This document shows positions 24,501 through 39,699 of a DNA stretch of 64,000 nucleotides, piece by piece. The notes under the pieces are model-generated. The model was not told where the DNA came from. It searched no databases and saw only the letters and a list, made by a program, of their open reading frames with translations. Position 1 is the stretch's first letter. Each line of letters opens with the position of its first letter. Made by a program: the position numbers and the translations under genes. This DNA comes from Rhopalosiphum padi (Eukaryota; Arthropoda; Insecta; Hemiptera; Aphididae): assembly GCF_020882245.1 (NCBI RefSeq), contig NW_026869996.1, positions 9,350,969 to 9,414,968 on the forward strand, in the 5' to 3' direction.

Positions 24501-25320
24501 CTCTCGATTTTCCCGTAAAACACTTCGTAAACGAGAATTTTCATTTTTCGAAATTTTCAATTTTCATTCGCGTTTCCTAGGTCACCTGGTGGTCCAACGA
24601 CAAATTTATCACAGAAGTTAAAATGTTCTACATGTAATTCTAAATCAGAATCAGTTTTTGTTTTTTCCAAAAATTGTTTATTTCAAATTTTGGGTTTTCA
24701 AAAATCGTTCGACCTAAGTACGACGTTTAAAAATCCTTAATAACGGTTTTTCGAAAAATCAAAAGCATACAACTTATGAAGCTGGTTATGGGGATCAATT
24801 TTATGTCTCACGACTGTCGTCCTATCTCTCTCGGTTTTCCCGTAAAACATTTCGTAAACGAGAATTTTCATTTTTCGAAAATTTCAATTTTCATTCGCGT
24901 TTCCTAGGTCACCTGGTGGTCCAACGACAATTTATCACAGAAGATAAAATGTTCTACATGTAATTCCAAACCAGAAACAGTTTTTCATTTTTCCAAAAAC
25001 TCGTTATTTCAAATTTTGGGTTTTCAAAAATCGTTCGACCTAAGTACGACGTTTAAAAATCCTTAATAACGGTTTTTCGAAAAATCAAAAGCATACAACT
25101 TATGAAGCTGGTTATGGGGATCAATTTTATGTCTGACGACTGTCGTCCTATCTCTCTCGATTTTGCCGTAAAACACTTCGTAAACGAGAATTTTCTTTTT
25201 TCGAAATTTTCAATTTTCATTCGCGTTTCCTAGGTCACCTGGTGGTCCAACGACAAATTTATCACAGAAGTTAAAATGTTCTACATGTAATTCTAAATCA
25301 GAATCAGTTTTTGTTTTTTT
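18596..25320. other. Stretch of sat1 with clustered one-base insertions
   Basis: Against neighbouring monomers there are about 25 single-base insertions, nearly all duplicating the adjacent base. Examples: cgtttcgacc at 19133, gatttttgccg near 21890, ggtggttcc near 20985, ctaccatg near 21025, gttaaaaatg near 23636, gtcttcacg near 24153. A deletion of about 20 bp lies at 18600. Such changes are essentially absent elsewhere. The pattern looks like residual long-read error rather than biology. Confidence 0.65.
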
Positions 25321-28300
25321 CCAAAAATTGTTTATTTCAAATTTTGGGTTTTCAAAAATCGTTCGACCTAAGTACGACGTTTAAAAATCCTTAATAACGG
25401 TTTTTCGAAAAATCAAAAGCATACAACTTATGAAGCTGGTTATGGGGATCAATTTTATGTCTCACGACTGTCGTCCTATCTCTCTCGATTTTGCCGTAAA
25501 ACACTTCGTAAACGAGAATTTTCATTTTTCGAAATTTTCAATTTTCATTCGCGTTTCCTAGGTCACCTGGTGGTCCAACGACAAATTTATCACAGAAGTT
25601 AAAATGTTCTACATGTAATTCTAAATCAGAATCAGTTTTTGTTTTTTCCAAAAATTGTTTATTTCAAATTTTGGGTTTTCAAAAATCGTTCGACCTAAGT
25701 ACGACGTTTAAAAATCCTTAATAACGGTTTTTCGAAAAATCAAAAGCATACAACTTATGAAGCTGGTTATGGGGATCAATTTTATGTCTCACGACTGTCG
25801 TCCTATCTCTCTCGGTTTTCCCGTAAAACATTTCGTAAACGAGAATTTTCATTTTTCGAAATTTTCAATTTTCATTCGCGTTTCCTAGGTCACCTGGTGG
25901 TCCAACGACAATTTATCACAGAAGTTAAAATGTTCTACATGTAATTCCAAACCAGAAACAGTTTTTCATTTTTCAAAAAACTCGTTATTTCAAATTTTGG
26001 GTTTTCAAAAATCGTTCGACCTAAGTACGACGTTTAAAAATCCTTAATAACGGTTTTTCGAAAAATCAAAAGCATACAACTTATGAAGCTGGTTATGGGG
26101 ATCAGTTTTATGTCTGACGACTGTCGTCCTATCTCTCTCGGTTTTCCCGTAAAACATTTCGTAAACGAGAATTTTCATTTTTCGAAATTTTCAATTTTCA
26201 TTCGCGTTTCCTAGGTCACCTGGTGGTCCAACGACAATTTATCACAGAAGTTAAAATGTTCTACATGTAATTCTAAATCAGAATCAGTTTTTGTTTTTTC
26301 CAAAAATTGTTTATTTCAAATTTTGGGTTTTCAAAAATCGTTCGACCTAAGTACGACGTTTAAAAATCCTTAATAACGGTTTTTCGAAAAATCAAAAGCA
26401 TACAACTTATGAAGCTGGTTATGGGGATCAATTTTATGTCTGACGACTGTCGTCCTATCTCTCTCGATTTTCCCGTAAAACACTTCGTAAACGAGAATTT
26501 TCATTTTTCGAAATTTTCAATTTTCATTCGCGTTTCCTAGGTCACCTGGTGGTCCAACGACAAATTTATCACAGAAGTTAAAATGTTCTACATGTAATTC
26601 TAAATCAGAATCAGTTTTTGTTTTTTCCAAAAATTGTTTATTTCAAATTTTGGGTTTTCAAAAATCGTTCGACCTAAGTACGACGTTTAAAAATCCTTAA
26701 TAACGGTTTTTCGAAAAATCAAGAGCATACAACTTATGAAGCTGGTTATGGGGATCAATTTTATGTCTCACGACTGTCGTCCTATCTCTCTCGGTTTTCC
26801 CGTAAAACATTTCGTAAACGAGAATTTTCATTTTTCGAAATTTTCAATTTTCATTCGCGTTTCCTAGGTCACCTAGTGGTCCAACGACAATTTATCACAG
26901 AAGTTAAAATGTTCTACATGTAATTCCAAACCAGAAACAGTTTTTCATTTTTCCAAAAACTCGTTATTTCAAATTTTGGGTTTTCAAAAATCGTTCGACC
27001 TAAGTACGACGTTTAAAAATCCTTAATAACAGTTTTTCGAAAAATCAAAAGCATACAACTTATGAAGCTGGTTATGGGGATCAATTTTATGTCTGACGAC
27101 TGTCGTCCTATCTCTCTCGATTTTCCCGTAAAACACTTCGTAAACGAGAATTTTCATTTTTCGAAATTTTCAATTTTCATTCGCGTTTCCTAGGTCACCT
27201 GGTGGTCCAACGACAAATTTATCACAGAAGTTAAAATGTTCTACATGTAATTCTAAATCAGAATCAGTTTTTGTTTTTTCCAAAAATTGTTTATTTCAAA
27301 TTTTGGGTTTTCAAAAATCGTTCGACCTAAGTACGACGTTTAAAAATCCTTAATAACGGTTTTTCGAAAAATCAAAAGCATACAACTTATGAAGCTGGTT
27401 ATGGGGATCAATTTTATGTCTGACGACTGTCGTCCTATCTCTCTCGATTTTGCCGTAAAACACTTCGTAAACGAGAATTTTCTTTTTTCGAAATTTTCAA
27501 TTTTCATTCGCGTTTCCTAGGTCACCTGGTGGTCCAACGACAAATTTATCACAGAAGTTAAAATGTTCTACATGTAATTCTAAATCAGAATCAGTTTTTG
27601 TTTTTTCCAAAAATTGTTTATTTCAAATTTTGGGTTTTCAAAAATCGTTCGACCTAAGTACGACGTTTAAAAATCCTTAATAACGGTTTTTCGAAAAATC
27701 AAAAGCATACAACTTATGAAGCTGGTTATGGGGATCAATTTTATGTCTCACGACTGTCGTCCTATCTCTCTCGGTTTTCCCGTAAAACATTTCGTAAACG
27801 AGAATTTTCATTTTTCGAAATTTTCAATTTTCATTCGCGTTTCCTAGGTCACCTGGTGGTCCAACGACAATTTATCACAGAAGTTAAAATGTTCTACATG
27901 TAATTCCAAACCAGAAACAGTTTTTCATTTTTCCAAAAACTCGTTATTTCAAATTTTGGGTTTTCAAAAATCGTTCGACCTAAGTACGACGTTTAAAAAT
28001 CCTTAATAACAGTTTTTCGAAAAATCAAAAGCATACAACTTATGAAGCTGGTTATGGGGATCAATTTTATGTCTGACGACTGTCGTCCTATCTCTCTCGA
28101 TTTTCCCGTAAAACACTTCGTAAACGAGAATTTTCATTTTTCGAAATTTTCAATTTTCATTCGCGTTTCCTAGGTCACCTGGTGGTCCAACGACAAATTT
28201 ATCACAGAAGTTAAAATGTTCTACATGTAATTCTAAATCAGAATCAGTTTTTGTTTTTTCCAAAAATTGTTTATTTCAAATTTTGGGTTTTCAAAAATCG

Positions 28301-29899
28301 TTCGACCTAAGTACGACGTTTAAAAATCCTTAATAACGGTTTTTCGAAAAATCAAGAGCATACAACTTATGAAGCTGGTTATGGGGATCAATTTTATGTC
28401 TCACGACTGTCGTCCTATCTCTCTCGGTTTTCCCGTAAAACATTTCGTAAACGAGAATTTTCATTTTTCGAAAATTTCAATTTTCATTCGCGTTTCCTAG
28501 GTCACCTGGTGGTCCAACGACAATTTATCACAGAAGTTAAAATGTTCTACATGTAATTCCAAACCAGAAACAGTTTTTCATTTTTCCAAAAACTCGTTAT
28601 TTCAAATTTTGGGTTTTCAAAAATCGTTCGACCTAAGTACGACGTTTAAAAATCCTTAATAACGGTTTTTCGAAAAATCAAAAGCATACAACTTATGAAG
28701 CTGGTTATGGGGATCAATTTTATGTCTGACGACTGTCGTCCTATCTCTCTCGATTTTCCCGTAAAACACTTCGTAAACGAGAATTTTCATTTTTCGAAAT
28801 TTTCAATTTTCATTCGCGTTTCCTAGGTCACCTGGTGGTCCAACGACAAATTTATCACAGAAGTTAAAATGTTCTACATGTAATTCTAAATCAGAATCAG
28901 TTTTTGTTTTTTCCAAAAATTGTTTATTTCAAATTTTGGGTTTTCAAAAATCGTTCGACCTAAGTACGACGTTTAAAAATCCTTAATAACGGTTTTTCGT
29001 AAAATCAAAAGCATACAACTTATGAAGCTGGTTATGGGGATCAATTTTATGTCTCACGACTGTTGTCCTATCTCTCTCGGTTTTCCCGTAAAACATTTCG
29101 TAAACGAGAATTTTCATTTTTCGAAAATTTCAATTTTCATTCGCGGTTTCCTAGGTCACCTGGTGGTCCAACGACAATTTATCACAGAAGTTAAAATGTT
29201 CTACATGTAATTCCAAACCAGAAACAGTTTTTCATTTTTCCAAAAACTCGTTATTTCAAATTTTGGGTTTTCAAAAATCGTTCGACCTAAGTACGACGTT
29301 TAAAAATCCTTAATAACGGTTTTTCGAAAAATCAAAAGCATACAACTTATGAAGCTGGTTATGGGGATCAATTTTATGTCTGACGACTGTCGTCCTATCT
29401 CTCTCGATTTTGCCGTAAAACACTTCGTAAACGAGAATTTTCATTTTTCGAAATTTTCAATTTTCATTCGCGTTTCCTAGGTCACCTGGTGGTCCAACGA
29501 CAAATTTATCACAGAAGTTAAAATGTTCTACATGTAATTCTAAATCAGAATCAGTTTTTGTTTTTTCCAAAAATTGTTTATTTCAAATTTTGGGTTTTCA
29601 AAAATCGTTCGACCTAAGTACGACGTTTAAAAATCCTTAATAACGGTTTTTCGAAAAATCAAAAGCATACAACTTATGAAGCTGGTTATGGGGATCAATT
29701 TTATGTCTCACGACTGTCGTCCTATCTCTCTCGGTTTTCCCGTAAAACATTTCGTAAACGAGAATTTTCATTTTTCGAAATTTTCAATTTTCATTCGCGT
29801 TTCCTAGGTCACCTGGTGGTCCAACGACAATTTATCACAGAAGTTAAAATGTTCTACATGTAATTCCAAACCAGAAACAGTTTTTCATTTTTCAAAAAA

Positions 29900-32800
29900 C
29901 TCGTTATTTCAAATTTTGGGTTTTCAAAAATCGTTCGACCTAAGTACGACGTTTAAAAATCCTTAATAACGGTTTTTCGAAAAATCAAAAGCATACAACT
30001 TATGAAGCTGGTTATGGGGATCAGTTTTATGTCTGACGACTGTCGTCCTATCTCTCTCGATTTTCCCGTAAAACACTTCGTAAACGAGAATTTTCATTTT
30101 TCGAAATTTTCAATTTTCATTCGCGTTTCCTAGGTCACCTGGTGGTCCAACGACAAATTTATCACAGAAGTTAAAATGTTCTACATGTAATTCTAAATCA
30201 GAATCAGTTTTTGTTTTTTCCAAAAATTGTTTATTTCAAATTTTGGGTTTTCAAAAATCGTTCGACCTAAGTACGACGTTTAAAAATCCTTAATAACGGT
30301 TTTTCGAAAAATCAAAAGCATACAACTTATGAAGCTGGTTATGGGGATCAATTTTATGTCTCACGACTGTCGTCCTATCTCTCTCGGTTTTCCCGTAAAA
30401 CATTTCGTAAACGAGAATTTTCATTTTTCGAAATTTTCAATTTTCACTCGCGTTTCCTAGGTCACCTGGTGGTCCAACGACAATTTATCACAGAAGTTAA
30501 AATGTTCTACATGTAATTCCAAACCAGAAACAGTTTTTCATTTTTCCAAAAACTCGTTATTTCAAATTTTGGGTTTTCAAAAATCGTTCGACCTAAGTAC
30601 GACGTTTAAAAATCCTTAATAACAGTTTTTCGAAAAATCAAAAGCATACAACTTATGAAGCTGGTTATGGGGATCAATTTTATGTCTGACGACTGTCGTC
30701 CTACCTCTCTCGATTTTCCCGTAAAACACTTCGTAAACGAGAATTTTCATTTTTCGAAATTTTCAATTTTCATTCGCGTTTCCTAGGTCACCTGGTGGTC
30801 CAACGACAAATTTATCACAGAAGTTAAAATGTTCTACATGTAATTCCAAATCAGAATCAGTTTTTGTTTTTTCCAAAAATTGTTTATTTCAAATTTTGGG
30901 TTTTCAAAAATCGTTCGACCTAAGTACGACGTTTAAAAATCCTTAATAACGGTTTTTCGAAAAATCAAAAGCATACAACTTATGAAGCTGGTTATGGGGA
31001 TCAATTTTATGTCTCACGACTGTCGTCCTATCTCTCTCGGTTTTCCCGTAAAACATTTCGTAAACGAGAATTTTCATTTTTCGAAATTTTCAATTTTCAT
31101 TCGCGTTTCCTAGGTCACCTGGTGGTCCAACGACAATTTATCACAGAAGTTAAAATGTTCTACATGTAATTCCAAACCAGAAACAGTTTTTCATTTTTCC
31201 AAAAACTCGTTATTTCAAATTTTGGGTTTTCAAAAATCGTTCGACCTAAGTACGACGTTTAAAAATCCTTAATAACAGTTTTTCGAAAAATCAAAAGCAT
31301 ACAACTTATGAAGCTGGTTATGGGGATCAATTTTATGTCTGACGACTGTCGTCCTATCTCTCTCGATTTTCCCGTAAAACACTTCGTAAACGAGAATTTT
31401 CATTTTTCGAAATTTTCAATTTTCATTCGCGTTTCCTAGGTCACCTGGTGGTCCAACGACAAATTTATCACAGAAGTTAAAATGTTCTACATGTAATTCT
31501 AAATCAGAATCAGTTTTTGTTTTTTCCAAAAATTGTTTATTTCAAATTTTGGGTTTTCAAAAATCGTTCGACCTAAGTACGACGTTTAAAAATCCTTAAT
31601 AACGGTTTTTCGAAAAATCAAAAGCATACAACTTATGAAGCTGGTTATGGGGATCAATTTTATGTCTCACGACTGTCGTCCTATCTCTCTCGGTTTTCCC
31701 GTAAAACATTTCGTAAACGAGAATTTTCATTTTTCGAAAATTTCAATTTTCATTCGCGTTTCCTAGGTCACCTGGTGGTCCAACGACAAATTTATCACAG
31801 AAGTTAAAATGTTCTACATGTAATTCTAAATCAGAATCAGTTTTTGTTTTTTCCAAAAATTGTTTATTTCAAATTTTGGGTTTTCAAAAATCGTTCGACC
31901 TAAGTACGACGTTTAAAAATCCTTAATAACGGTTTTTCGAAAAATCAAAAGCATACAACTTATGAAGCTGGTTATGGGGATCAATTTTATGTCTCACGAC
32001 TGTCGTCCTATCTCTCTCGGTTTTCCCGTAAAACATTTCGTAAACGAGAATTTTCATTTTTCGAAATTTTCAATTTTCATTCGCGTTTCCTAGGTCACCT
32101 GGTGGTCCAACGACAATTTATCACAGAAGTTAAAATGTTCTACATGTAATTCCAAACCAGAAACAGTTTTTCATTTTTCCAAAAACTCGTTATTTCAAAT
32201 TTTGGGTTTTCAAAAATCGTTCGACCTAAGTACGACGTTTAAAAATCCTTAATAACGGTTTTTCGAAAAATCAAAAGCATACAACTTATGAAGCTGGTTA
32301 TGGGGATCAGTTTTATGTCTGACGACTGTCGTCCTATCTCTCTCGATTTTCCCGTAAAACACTTCGTAAACGAGAATTTTCATTTTTCGAAATTTTCAAT
32401 TTTCATTCGCGTTTCCTAGGTCACCTGGTGGTCCAACGACAAATTTATCACAGAAGTTAAAATGTTCTACATGTAATTCTAAATCAGAATCAGTTTTTGT
32501 TTTTTCCAAAAATTGTTTATTTCAAATTTTGGGTTTTCAAAAATCGTTCGACCTAAGTACGACGTTTAAAAATCCTTAATAACGGTTTTTCGAAAAATCA
32601 AAAGCATACAACTTATGAAGCTGGTTATGGGGATCAATTTTATGTCTCACGACTGTCGTCCTATCTCTCTCGGTTTTCCCGTAAAACATTTCGTAAACGA
32701 GAATTTTCATTTTTCGAAATTTTCAATTTTCACTCGCGTTTCCTAGGTCACCTGGTGGTCCAACGACAATTTATCACAGAAGTTAAAATGTTCTACATGT

Positions 32801-35800
32801 AATTCCAAACCAGAAACAGTTTTTCATTTTTCCAAAAACTCGTTATTTCAAATTTTGGGTTTTCAAAAATCGTTCGACCTAAGTACGACGTTTAAAAATC
32901 CTTAATAACAGTTTTTCGAAAAATCAAAAGCATACAACTTATGAAGCTGGTTATGGGGATCAATTTTATGTCTGACGACTGTCGTCCTACCTCTCTCGAT
33001 TTTCCCGTAAAACACTTCGTAAACGAGAATTTTCATTTTTCGAAATTTTCAATTTTCATTCGCGTTTCCTAGGTCACCTGGTGGTCCAACGACAAATTTA
33101 TCACAGAAGTTAAAATGTTCTACATGTAATTCCAAATCAGAATCAGTTTTTGTTTTTTCCAAAAATTGTTTATTTCAAATTTTGGGTTTTCAAAAATCGT
33201 TCGACCTAAGTACGACGTTTAAAAATCCTTAATAACGGTTTTTCGAAAAATCAAAAGCATACAACTTATGAAGCTGGTTATGGGGATCAATTTTATGTCT
33301 CACGACTGTCGTCCTATCTCTCTCGGTTTTCCCGTAAAACATTTCGTAAACGAGAATTTTCATTTTTCGAAATTTTCAATTTTCATTCGCGTTTCCTAGG
33401 TCACCTGGTGGTCCAACGACAATTTATCACAGAAGTTAAAATGTTCTACATGTAATTCCAAACCAGAAACAGTTTTTCATTTTTCCAAAAACTCGTTATT
33501 TCAAATTTTGGGTTTTCAAAAATCGTTCGACCTAAGTACGACGTTTAAAAATCCTTAATAACAGTTTTTCGAAAAATCAAAAGCATACAACTTATGAAGC
33601 TGGTTATGGGGATCAATTTTATGTCTGACGACTGTCGTCCTATCTCTCTCGATTTTCCCGTAAAACACTTCGTAATCGAGAATTTTCATTTTTCGAAATT
33701 TTCAATTTTCATTCGCGTTTCCTAGGTCACCTGGTGGTCCAACGACAAATTTATCACAGAAGTTAAAATGTTCTACATGTAATTCTAAATCAGAATCAGT
33801 TTTTGTTTTTTCCAAAAATTGTTTATTTCAAATTTTGGGTTTTCAAAAATCGTTCGACCTAAGTACGACGTTTAAAAATCCTTAATAACGGTTTTTCGAA
33901 AAATCAAAAGCATACAACTTATGAAGCTGGTTATGGGGATCAATTTTATGTCTCACGACTGTCGTCCTATCTCTCTCGGTTTTCCCGTAAAACATTTCGT
34001 AAACGAGAATTTTCATTTTTCGAAAATTTCAATTTTCATTCGCGTTTCCTAGGTCACCTGGTGGTCCAACGACAAATTTATCACAGAAGTTAAAATGTTC
34101 TACATGTAATTCTAAATCAGAATCAGTTTTTGTTTTTTCCAAAAATTGTTTATTTCAAATTTTGGGTTTTCAAAAATCGTTCGACCTAAGTACGACGTTT
34201 AAAAATCCTTAATAACGGTTTTTCGAAAAATCAAAAGCATACAACTTATGAAGCTGGTTATGGGGATCAATTTTATGTCTCACGACTGTCGTCCTATCTC
34301 TCTCGGTTTTCCCGTAAAACATTTCGTAAACGAGAATTTTCATTTTTCGAAATTTTCAATTTTCATTCGCGTTTCCTAGGTCACCTGGTGGTCCAACGAC
34401 AATTTATCACAGAAGTTAAAATGTTCTACATGTAATTCCAAACCAGAAACAGTTTTTCATTTTTCCAAAAACTCGTTATTTCAAATTTTGGGTTTTCAAA
34501 AATCGTTCGACCTAAGTACGACGTTTAAAAATCCTTAATAACGGTTTTTCGAAAAATCAAAAGCATACAACTTATGAAGCTGGTTATGGGGATCAGTTTT
34601 ATGTCTGACGACTGTCGTCCTATCTCTCTCGATTTTCCCGTAAAACACTTCGTAAACGAGAATTTTCATTTTTCGAAATTTTCAATTTTCATTCGCGTTT
34701 CCTAGGTCACCTGGTGGTCCAACGACAAATTTATCACAGAAGTTAAAATGTTCTACATGTAATTCTAAATCAGAATCAGTTTTTGTTTTTTCCAAAAATT
34801 GTTTATTTCAAATTTTGGGTTTTCAAAAATCGTTCGACCTAAGTACGACGTTTAAAAATCCTTAATAACGGTTTTTCGAAAAATCAAAAGCATACAACTT
34901 ATGAAGCTGGTTATGGGGATCAATTTTATGTCTCACGACTGTCGTCCTATCTCTCTCGGTTTTCCCGTAAAACATTTCGTAAACGAGAATTTTCATTTTT
35001 CGAAATTTTCAATTTTCATTCGCGTTTCCTAGGTCACCTGGTGGTCCAACGACAATTTATCACAGAAGTTAAAATGTTCTACATGTAATTCCAAACCAGA
35101 AACAGTTTTTCATTTTTCCAAAAACTCGTTATTTCAAATTTTGGGTTTTCAAAAATCGTTCGACCTAAGTACGACGTTTAAAAATCCTTAATAACAGTTT
35201 TTCGAAAAATCAAAAGCATACAACTTATGAAGCTGGTTATGGGGATCAATTTTATGTCTGACGACTGTCGTCCTACCTCTCTCGATTTTCCCGTAAAACA
35301 CTTCGTAAACGAGAATTTTCATTTTTCGAAATTTTCAATTTTCATTCGCGTTTCCTAGGTCACCTGGTGGTCCAACGACAAATTTATCACAGAAGTTAAA
35401 ATGTTCTACATGTAATTCCAAATCAGAATCAGTTTTTGTTTTTTCCAAAAATTGTTTATTTCAAATTTTGGGTTTTCAAAAATCGTTCGACCTAAGTACG
35501 ACGTTTAAAAATCCTTAATAACGGTTTTTCGAAAAATCAAAAGCATACAACTTATGAAGCTGGTTATGGGGATCAATTTTATGTCTCACGACTGTCGTCC
35601 TATCTCTCTCGGTTTTCCCGTAAAACATTTCGTAAACGAGAATTTTCATTTTTCGAAATTTTCAATTTTCATTCGCGTTTCCTAGGTCACCTGGTGGTCC
35701 AACGACAAATTTATCACAGAAGTTAAAATGTTCTACATGTAATTCTAAATCAGAATCAGTTTTTGTTTTTTCCAAAAATTGTTTATTTCAAATTTTGGGT

Positions 35801-36880
35801 TTTCAAAAATCGTTCGACCTAAGTACGACGTTTAAAAATCCTTAATAACGGTTTTTCGAAAAATCAAAAGCATACATCTTATGAAGCTGGTTATGGGGAT
35901 CAATTTTATGTCTCACGACTGTCGTCCTATCTCTCTCGGTTTTCCCGTAAAACATTTCGTAAACGAGAATTTTCATTTTTCGAAAATTTCAATTTTCATT
36001 CGCGTTTCCTAGGTCACCTGGTGGTCCAACGACAATTTATCACAGAAGTTAAAATGTTCTACATGTAATTCCAAACCAGAAACAGTTTTTCATTTTTCCA
36101 AAAACTCGTTATTTCAAATTTTGGGTTTTCAAAAATCGTTCGACCTAAGTACGACGTTTAAAAATCCTTAATAACGGTTTTTCGAAAAATCAAAAGCATA
36201 CAACTTATGAAGCTGGTTATGGGGATCAATTTTATGTCTGACGACTGTCGTCCTATCTCTCTCGATTTTGCCGTAAAACACTTCGTAAACGAGAATTTTC
36301 ATTTTTCGAAATTTTCAATTTTCATTCGCGTTTCCTAGGTCACCTGGTGGTCCAACGACAAATTTATCACAGAAGTTAAAATGTTCTACATGTAATTCTA
36401 AATCAGAATCAGTTTTTGTTTTTTCCAAAAATTGTTTATTTCAAATTTTGGGTTTTAAAAAATCGTTCGACCTAAGTACGACGTTTAAAAATCCTTAATA
36501 ACGGTTTTTCGAAAAATCAAAAGCATACAACTTATGAAGCTGGTTATGGGGATCAATTTTATGTCTCACGACTGTCGTCCTATCTCTCTCGGTTTTCCCG
36601 TAAAACATTTCGTAAACGAGAATTTTCATTTTTCGAAATTTTCAATTTTCATTCGCGTTTCCTAGGTCACCTGGTGGTCCAACGACAATTTATCACAGAA
36701 GTTAAAATGTTCTACATGTAATTCCAAACCAGAAACAGTTTTTCATTTTTCCAAAAACTCGTTATTTCAAATTTTGGGTTTTCAAAAATCGTTCGACCTA
36801 AGTACGACGTTTAAAAATCCTTAATAACAGTTTTTCGAAAAATCAAAAGCATACAACTTATGAAGTTGGTTATGGGGATC
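29900..36880. repeat. Seven-monomer higher-order repeat, 2,286 bp, about three copies
   Basis: Rare variants repeat every 2,286 bp: ctacctctct at 30701, 32987 and 35273; ttttcactcg at 30441 and 32727; gatcagttttatg at 30020, 32308, 34593 and 36880. The third copy lacks the cactcg variant, so the copies are not identical. This indicates recent block amplification inside sat1. Confidence 0.85.
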
Positions 36881-39500
36881 AGTTTTATGTCTGACGACTG
36901 TCGTCCTATCTCTCTCGATTTTCCCGTAAAACACTTCGTAAACGAGAATTTTCATTTTTCGAAATTTTCAATTTTCATTCGCGTTTCCTAGGTCACCTGG
37001 TGGTCCAACGACAAATTTATCACAGAAGTTAAAATGTTCTACATGTAATTCTAAATCAGAATCAGTTTTTGTTTTTTCCAAAAATTGTTTATTTCAAATT
37101 TTGGGTTTTCAAAAATCGTTCGACCTAAGTACGACGTTTAAAAATCCTTAATAACGGTTTTTCGAAAAATCAAAAGCATACAACTTATGAAGCTGGTTAT
37201 GGGGATCAATTTTATGTCTGACGACTGTCGTCCTATCTCTCTCGATTTTCCCGTAAAACACTTCGTAAACGAGAATTTTCATTTTTCGAAATTTTCAATT
37301 TTCATTCGCGTTTCCTAGGTCACCTGGTGGTCCAACGACAAATTTATCACAGAAGTTAAAATGTTCTACATGTAATTCTAAATCAGAATCAGTTTTTGTT
37401 TTTTCCAAAAATTGTTTATTTCAAATTTTGGGTTTTCAAAAATCGTTCGACCTAAGTACGACGTTTAAAAATCCTTAATAACGGTTTTTCGAAAAATCAA
37501 AAGCATACAACTTATGAAGCTGGTTATGGGGATCAATTTTATGACTCACGACTTTCGTCCTATCTCTCTCGGTTTTCCCGTAAAACACTTCGTAAACGAG
37601 AATTTTCATTTTTCGAAATTTTCAATTTTCATTCGCGTTTCCTAGGTCACCTGGTGGTCCAACGACAATTTATCACAGAAGTTAAAATGTTCTACATGTA
37701 ATTCTAAATCAGAATCAGTTTTTGTTTTTTCCAAAAACTCGTTATTTCAAATTTTGGGTTTTCAAAAATCGTTCGACCTAAGTACGACGTTTAAAAATCC
37801 TTAATAACAGTTTTTCGAAAAATCAAAAGCATACAACTTATGAAGCTGGTTATGGGGATCAATTTTATGTCTGACGACTGTCGTCATATCTCTCTCGATT
37901 TTTCCGTAAAACACTTCGTAAACGAGAATTTTCATTTTTCGAAATTTTTAATTTTCATTCGCGTTTCCTAGGTCACCTGGTGGTCCAACGACAAATTTAT
38001 CACAGAAGTTAAAATGTTCTACATGTAATTCCAAATCAGAATCAGTTTTTGTTTTTTCCAAAAATTGTTTATTTCAAATTTTGGGTTTTCAAAAATCGTT
38101 CGACCTAAGTACGACGTTTAAAAATCCTTAATAACGGTTTTTCGAAAAATCAAAAGCATACAACTTATGAAGCTGGTTATGGGGATCAATTTTATGTCTC
38201 ACGACTGTCGTCCTATCTCTCTCGGTTTTCCCGTAAAACATTTCGTAAACGAGAATTTTCATTTTTCGAAATTTTCAATTTTCATTCGCGTTTCCTAGGT
38301 CACCTGGTGGTCCAACGACAAATTTATCACAGAAGTTAAAATGTTCTACATGTAATTCTAAATCAGAATCAGTTTTTGTTTTTTCCAAAAATTGTTTATT
38401 TCAAATTTTGGGTTTTCAAAAATCGTTCGACCTAAGTACGACGTTTAAAAATCCTTAATAACGGTTTTTCGAAAAATCAAAAGCATACAACTTATGAAGC
38501 TGGTTATGGGGATCAATTTTATGTCTCACGACTGTCGTCCTATCTCTCTCGGTTTTCCCGTAAAACATTTCGTAAACGAGAATTTTCATTTTTCGAAAAT
38601 TTCAATTTTCATTCGCGTTTCCTAGGTCACCTGGTGGTCCAACGACAATTTATCACAGAAGTTAAAATGTTCTACATGTAATTCCAAACCAGAAACAGTT
38701 TTTCATTTTTCCAAAAACTCGTTATTTCAAATTTTGGGTTTTCAAAAATCGTTCGACCTAAGTACGACGTTTAAAAATCCTTAATAACGGTTTTTCGAAA
38801 AATCAAAAGCATACAACTTATGAAGCTGGTTATGGGGATCAATTTTATGTCTGACAACTGTCGTCCTATCTCTCTCGATTTTGCCGTAAAACACTTCGTA
38901 AACGAGAATTTTCATTTTTCGAAATTTTCAATTTTCATTCGCGTTTCCTAGGTCACCTGGTGGTCCAACGACAAATTTATCACAGAAGTTAAAATGTTCT
39001 ACATGTAATTCTAAATCAGAATCAGTTTTTGTTTTTTCCAAAAATTGTTTATTTCAAATTTTGGGTTTTAAAAAATCGTTCGACCTAAGTACGACGTTTA
39101 AAAATCCTTAATAACGGTTTTTCGAAAAATCAAAAGCATACAACTTATGAAGCTGGTTATGGGGATCAATTTTATGTCTCACGACTGTCGTCCTATCTCT
39201 CTCGGTTTTCCCGTAAAACATTTCGTAAACGAGAATTTTCATTTTTCGAAATTTTCAATTTTCATTCGCGTTTCCTAGGTCACCTGGTGGTCCAACGACA
39301 ATTTATCACAGAAGTTAAAATGTTCTACATGTAATTCCAAACCAGAAACAGTTTTTCATTTTTCCAAAAACTCGTTATTTCAAATTTTGGGTTTTCAAAA
39401 ATCGTTCGACCTAAGTACGACGTTTAAAAATCCTTAATAACAGTTTTTCGAAAAATCAAAAGCATACAACTTATGAAGCTGGTTATGGGGATCAGTTTTA
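36450..39500. repeat. Eight-monomer duplication within sat1 (about 2,613 bp)
   Basis: The variant ggttttaaaaaatcg occurs at 36451 and 39064, 2,613 bp apart (8 x 326.6). gatcagttttatg also steps by 2,613 from about 36880 to 39492. Confidence 0.7.
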
Positions 39501-39699
39501 TGTCTGACGACTGTCGTCCTATCTCTCTCGATTTTCCCGTAAAACACTTCGTAAACGAGAATTTTCATTTTTCGAAATTTTCAATTTTCATTCGCGTTTC
39601 CTAGGTCACCTGGTGGTCCAACGACAATTTATCACAGAAGTTAAAATGTTCTACATGTAATTCTAAATCAGAATCAGTTTTTGTTTTTTCCAAAAACTC

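Noticed and set aside
16932..29210. Repeated short plus-strand frames (MKLVMGINFM... and relatives) in sat1
   Set aside because: They are satellite sequence opened by variant or inserted bases. They have no conserved length, no domain, and stops in most monomers.
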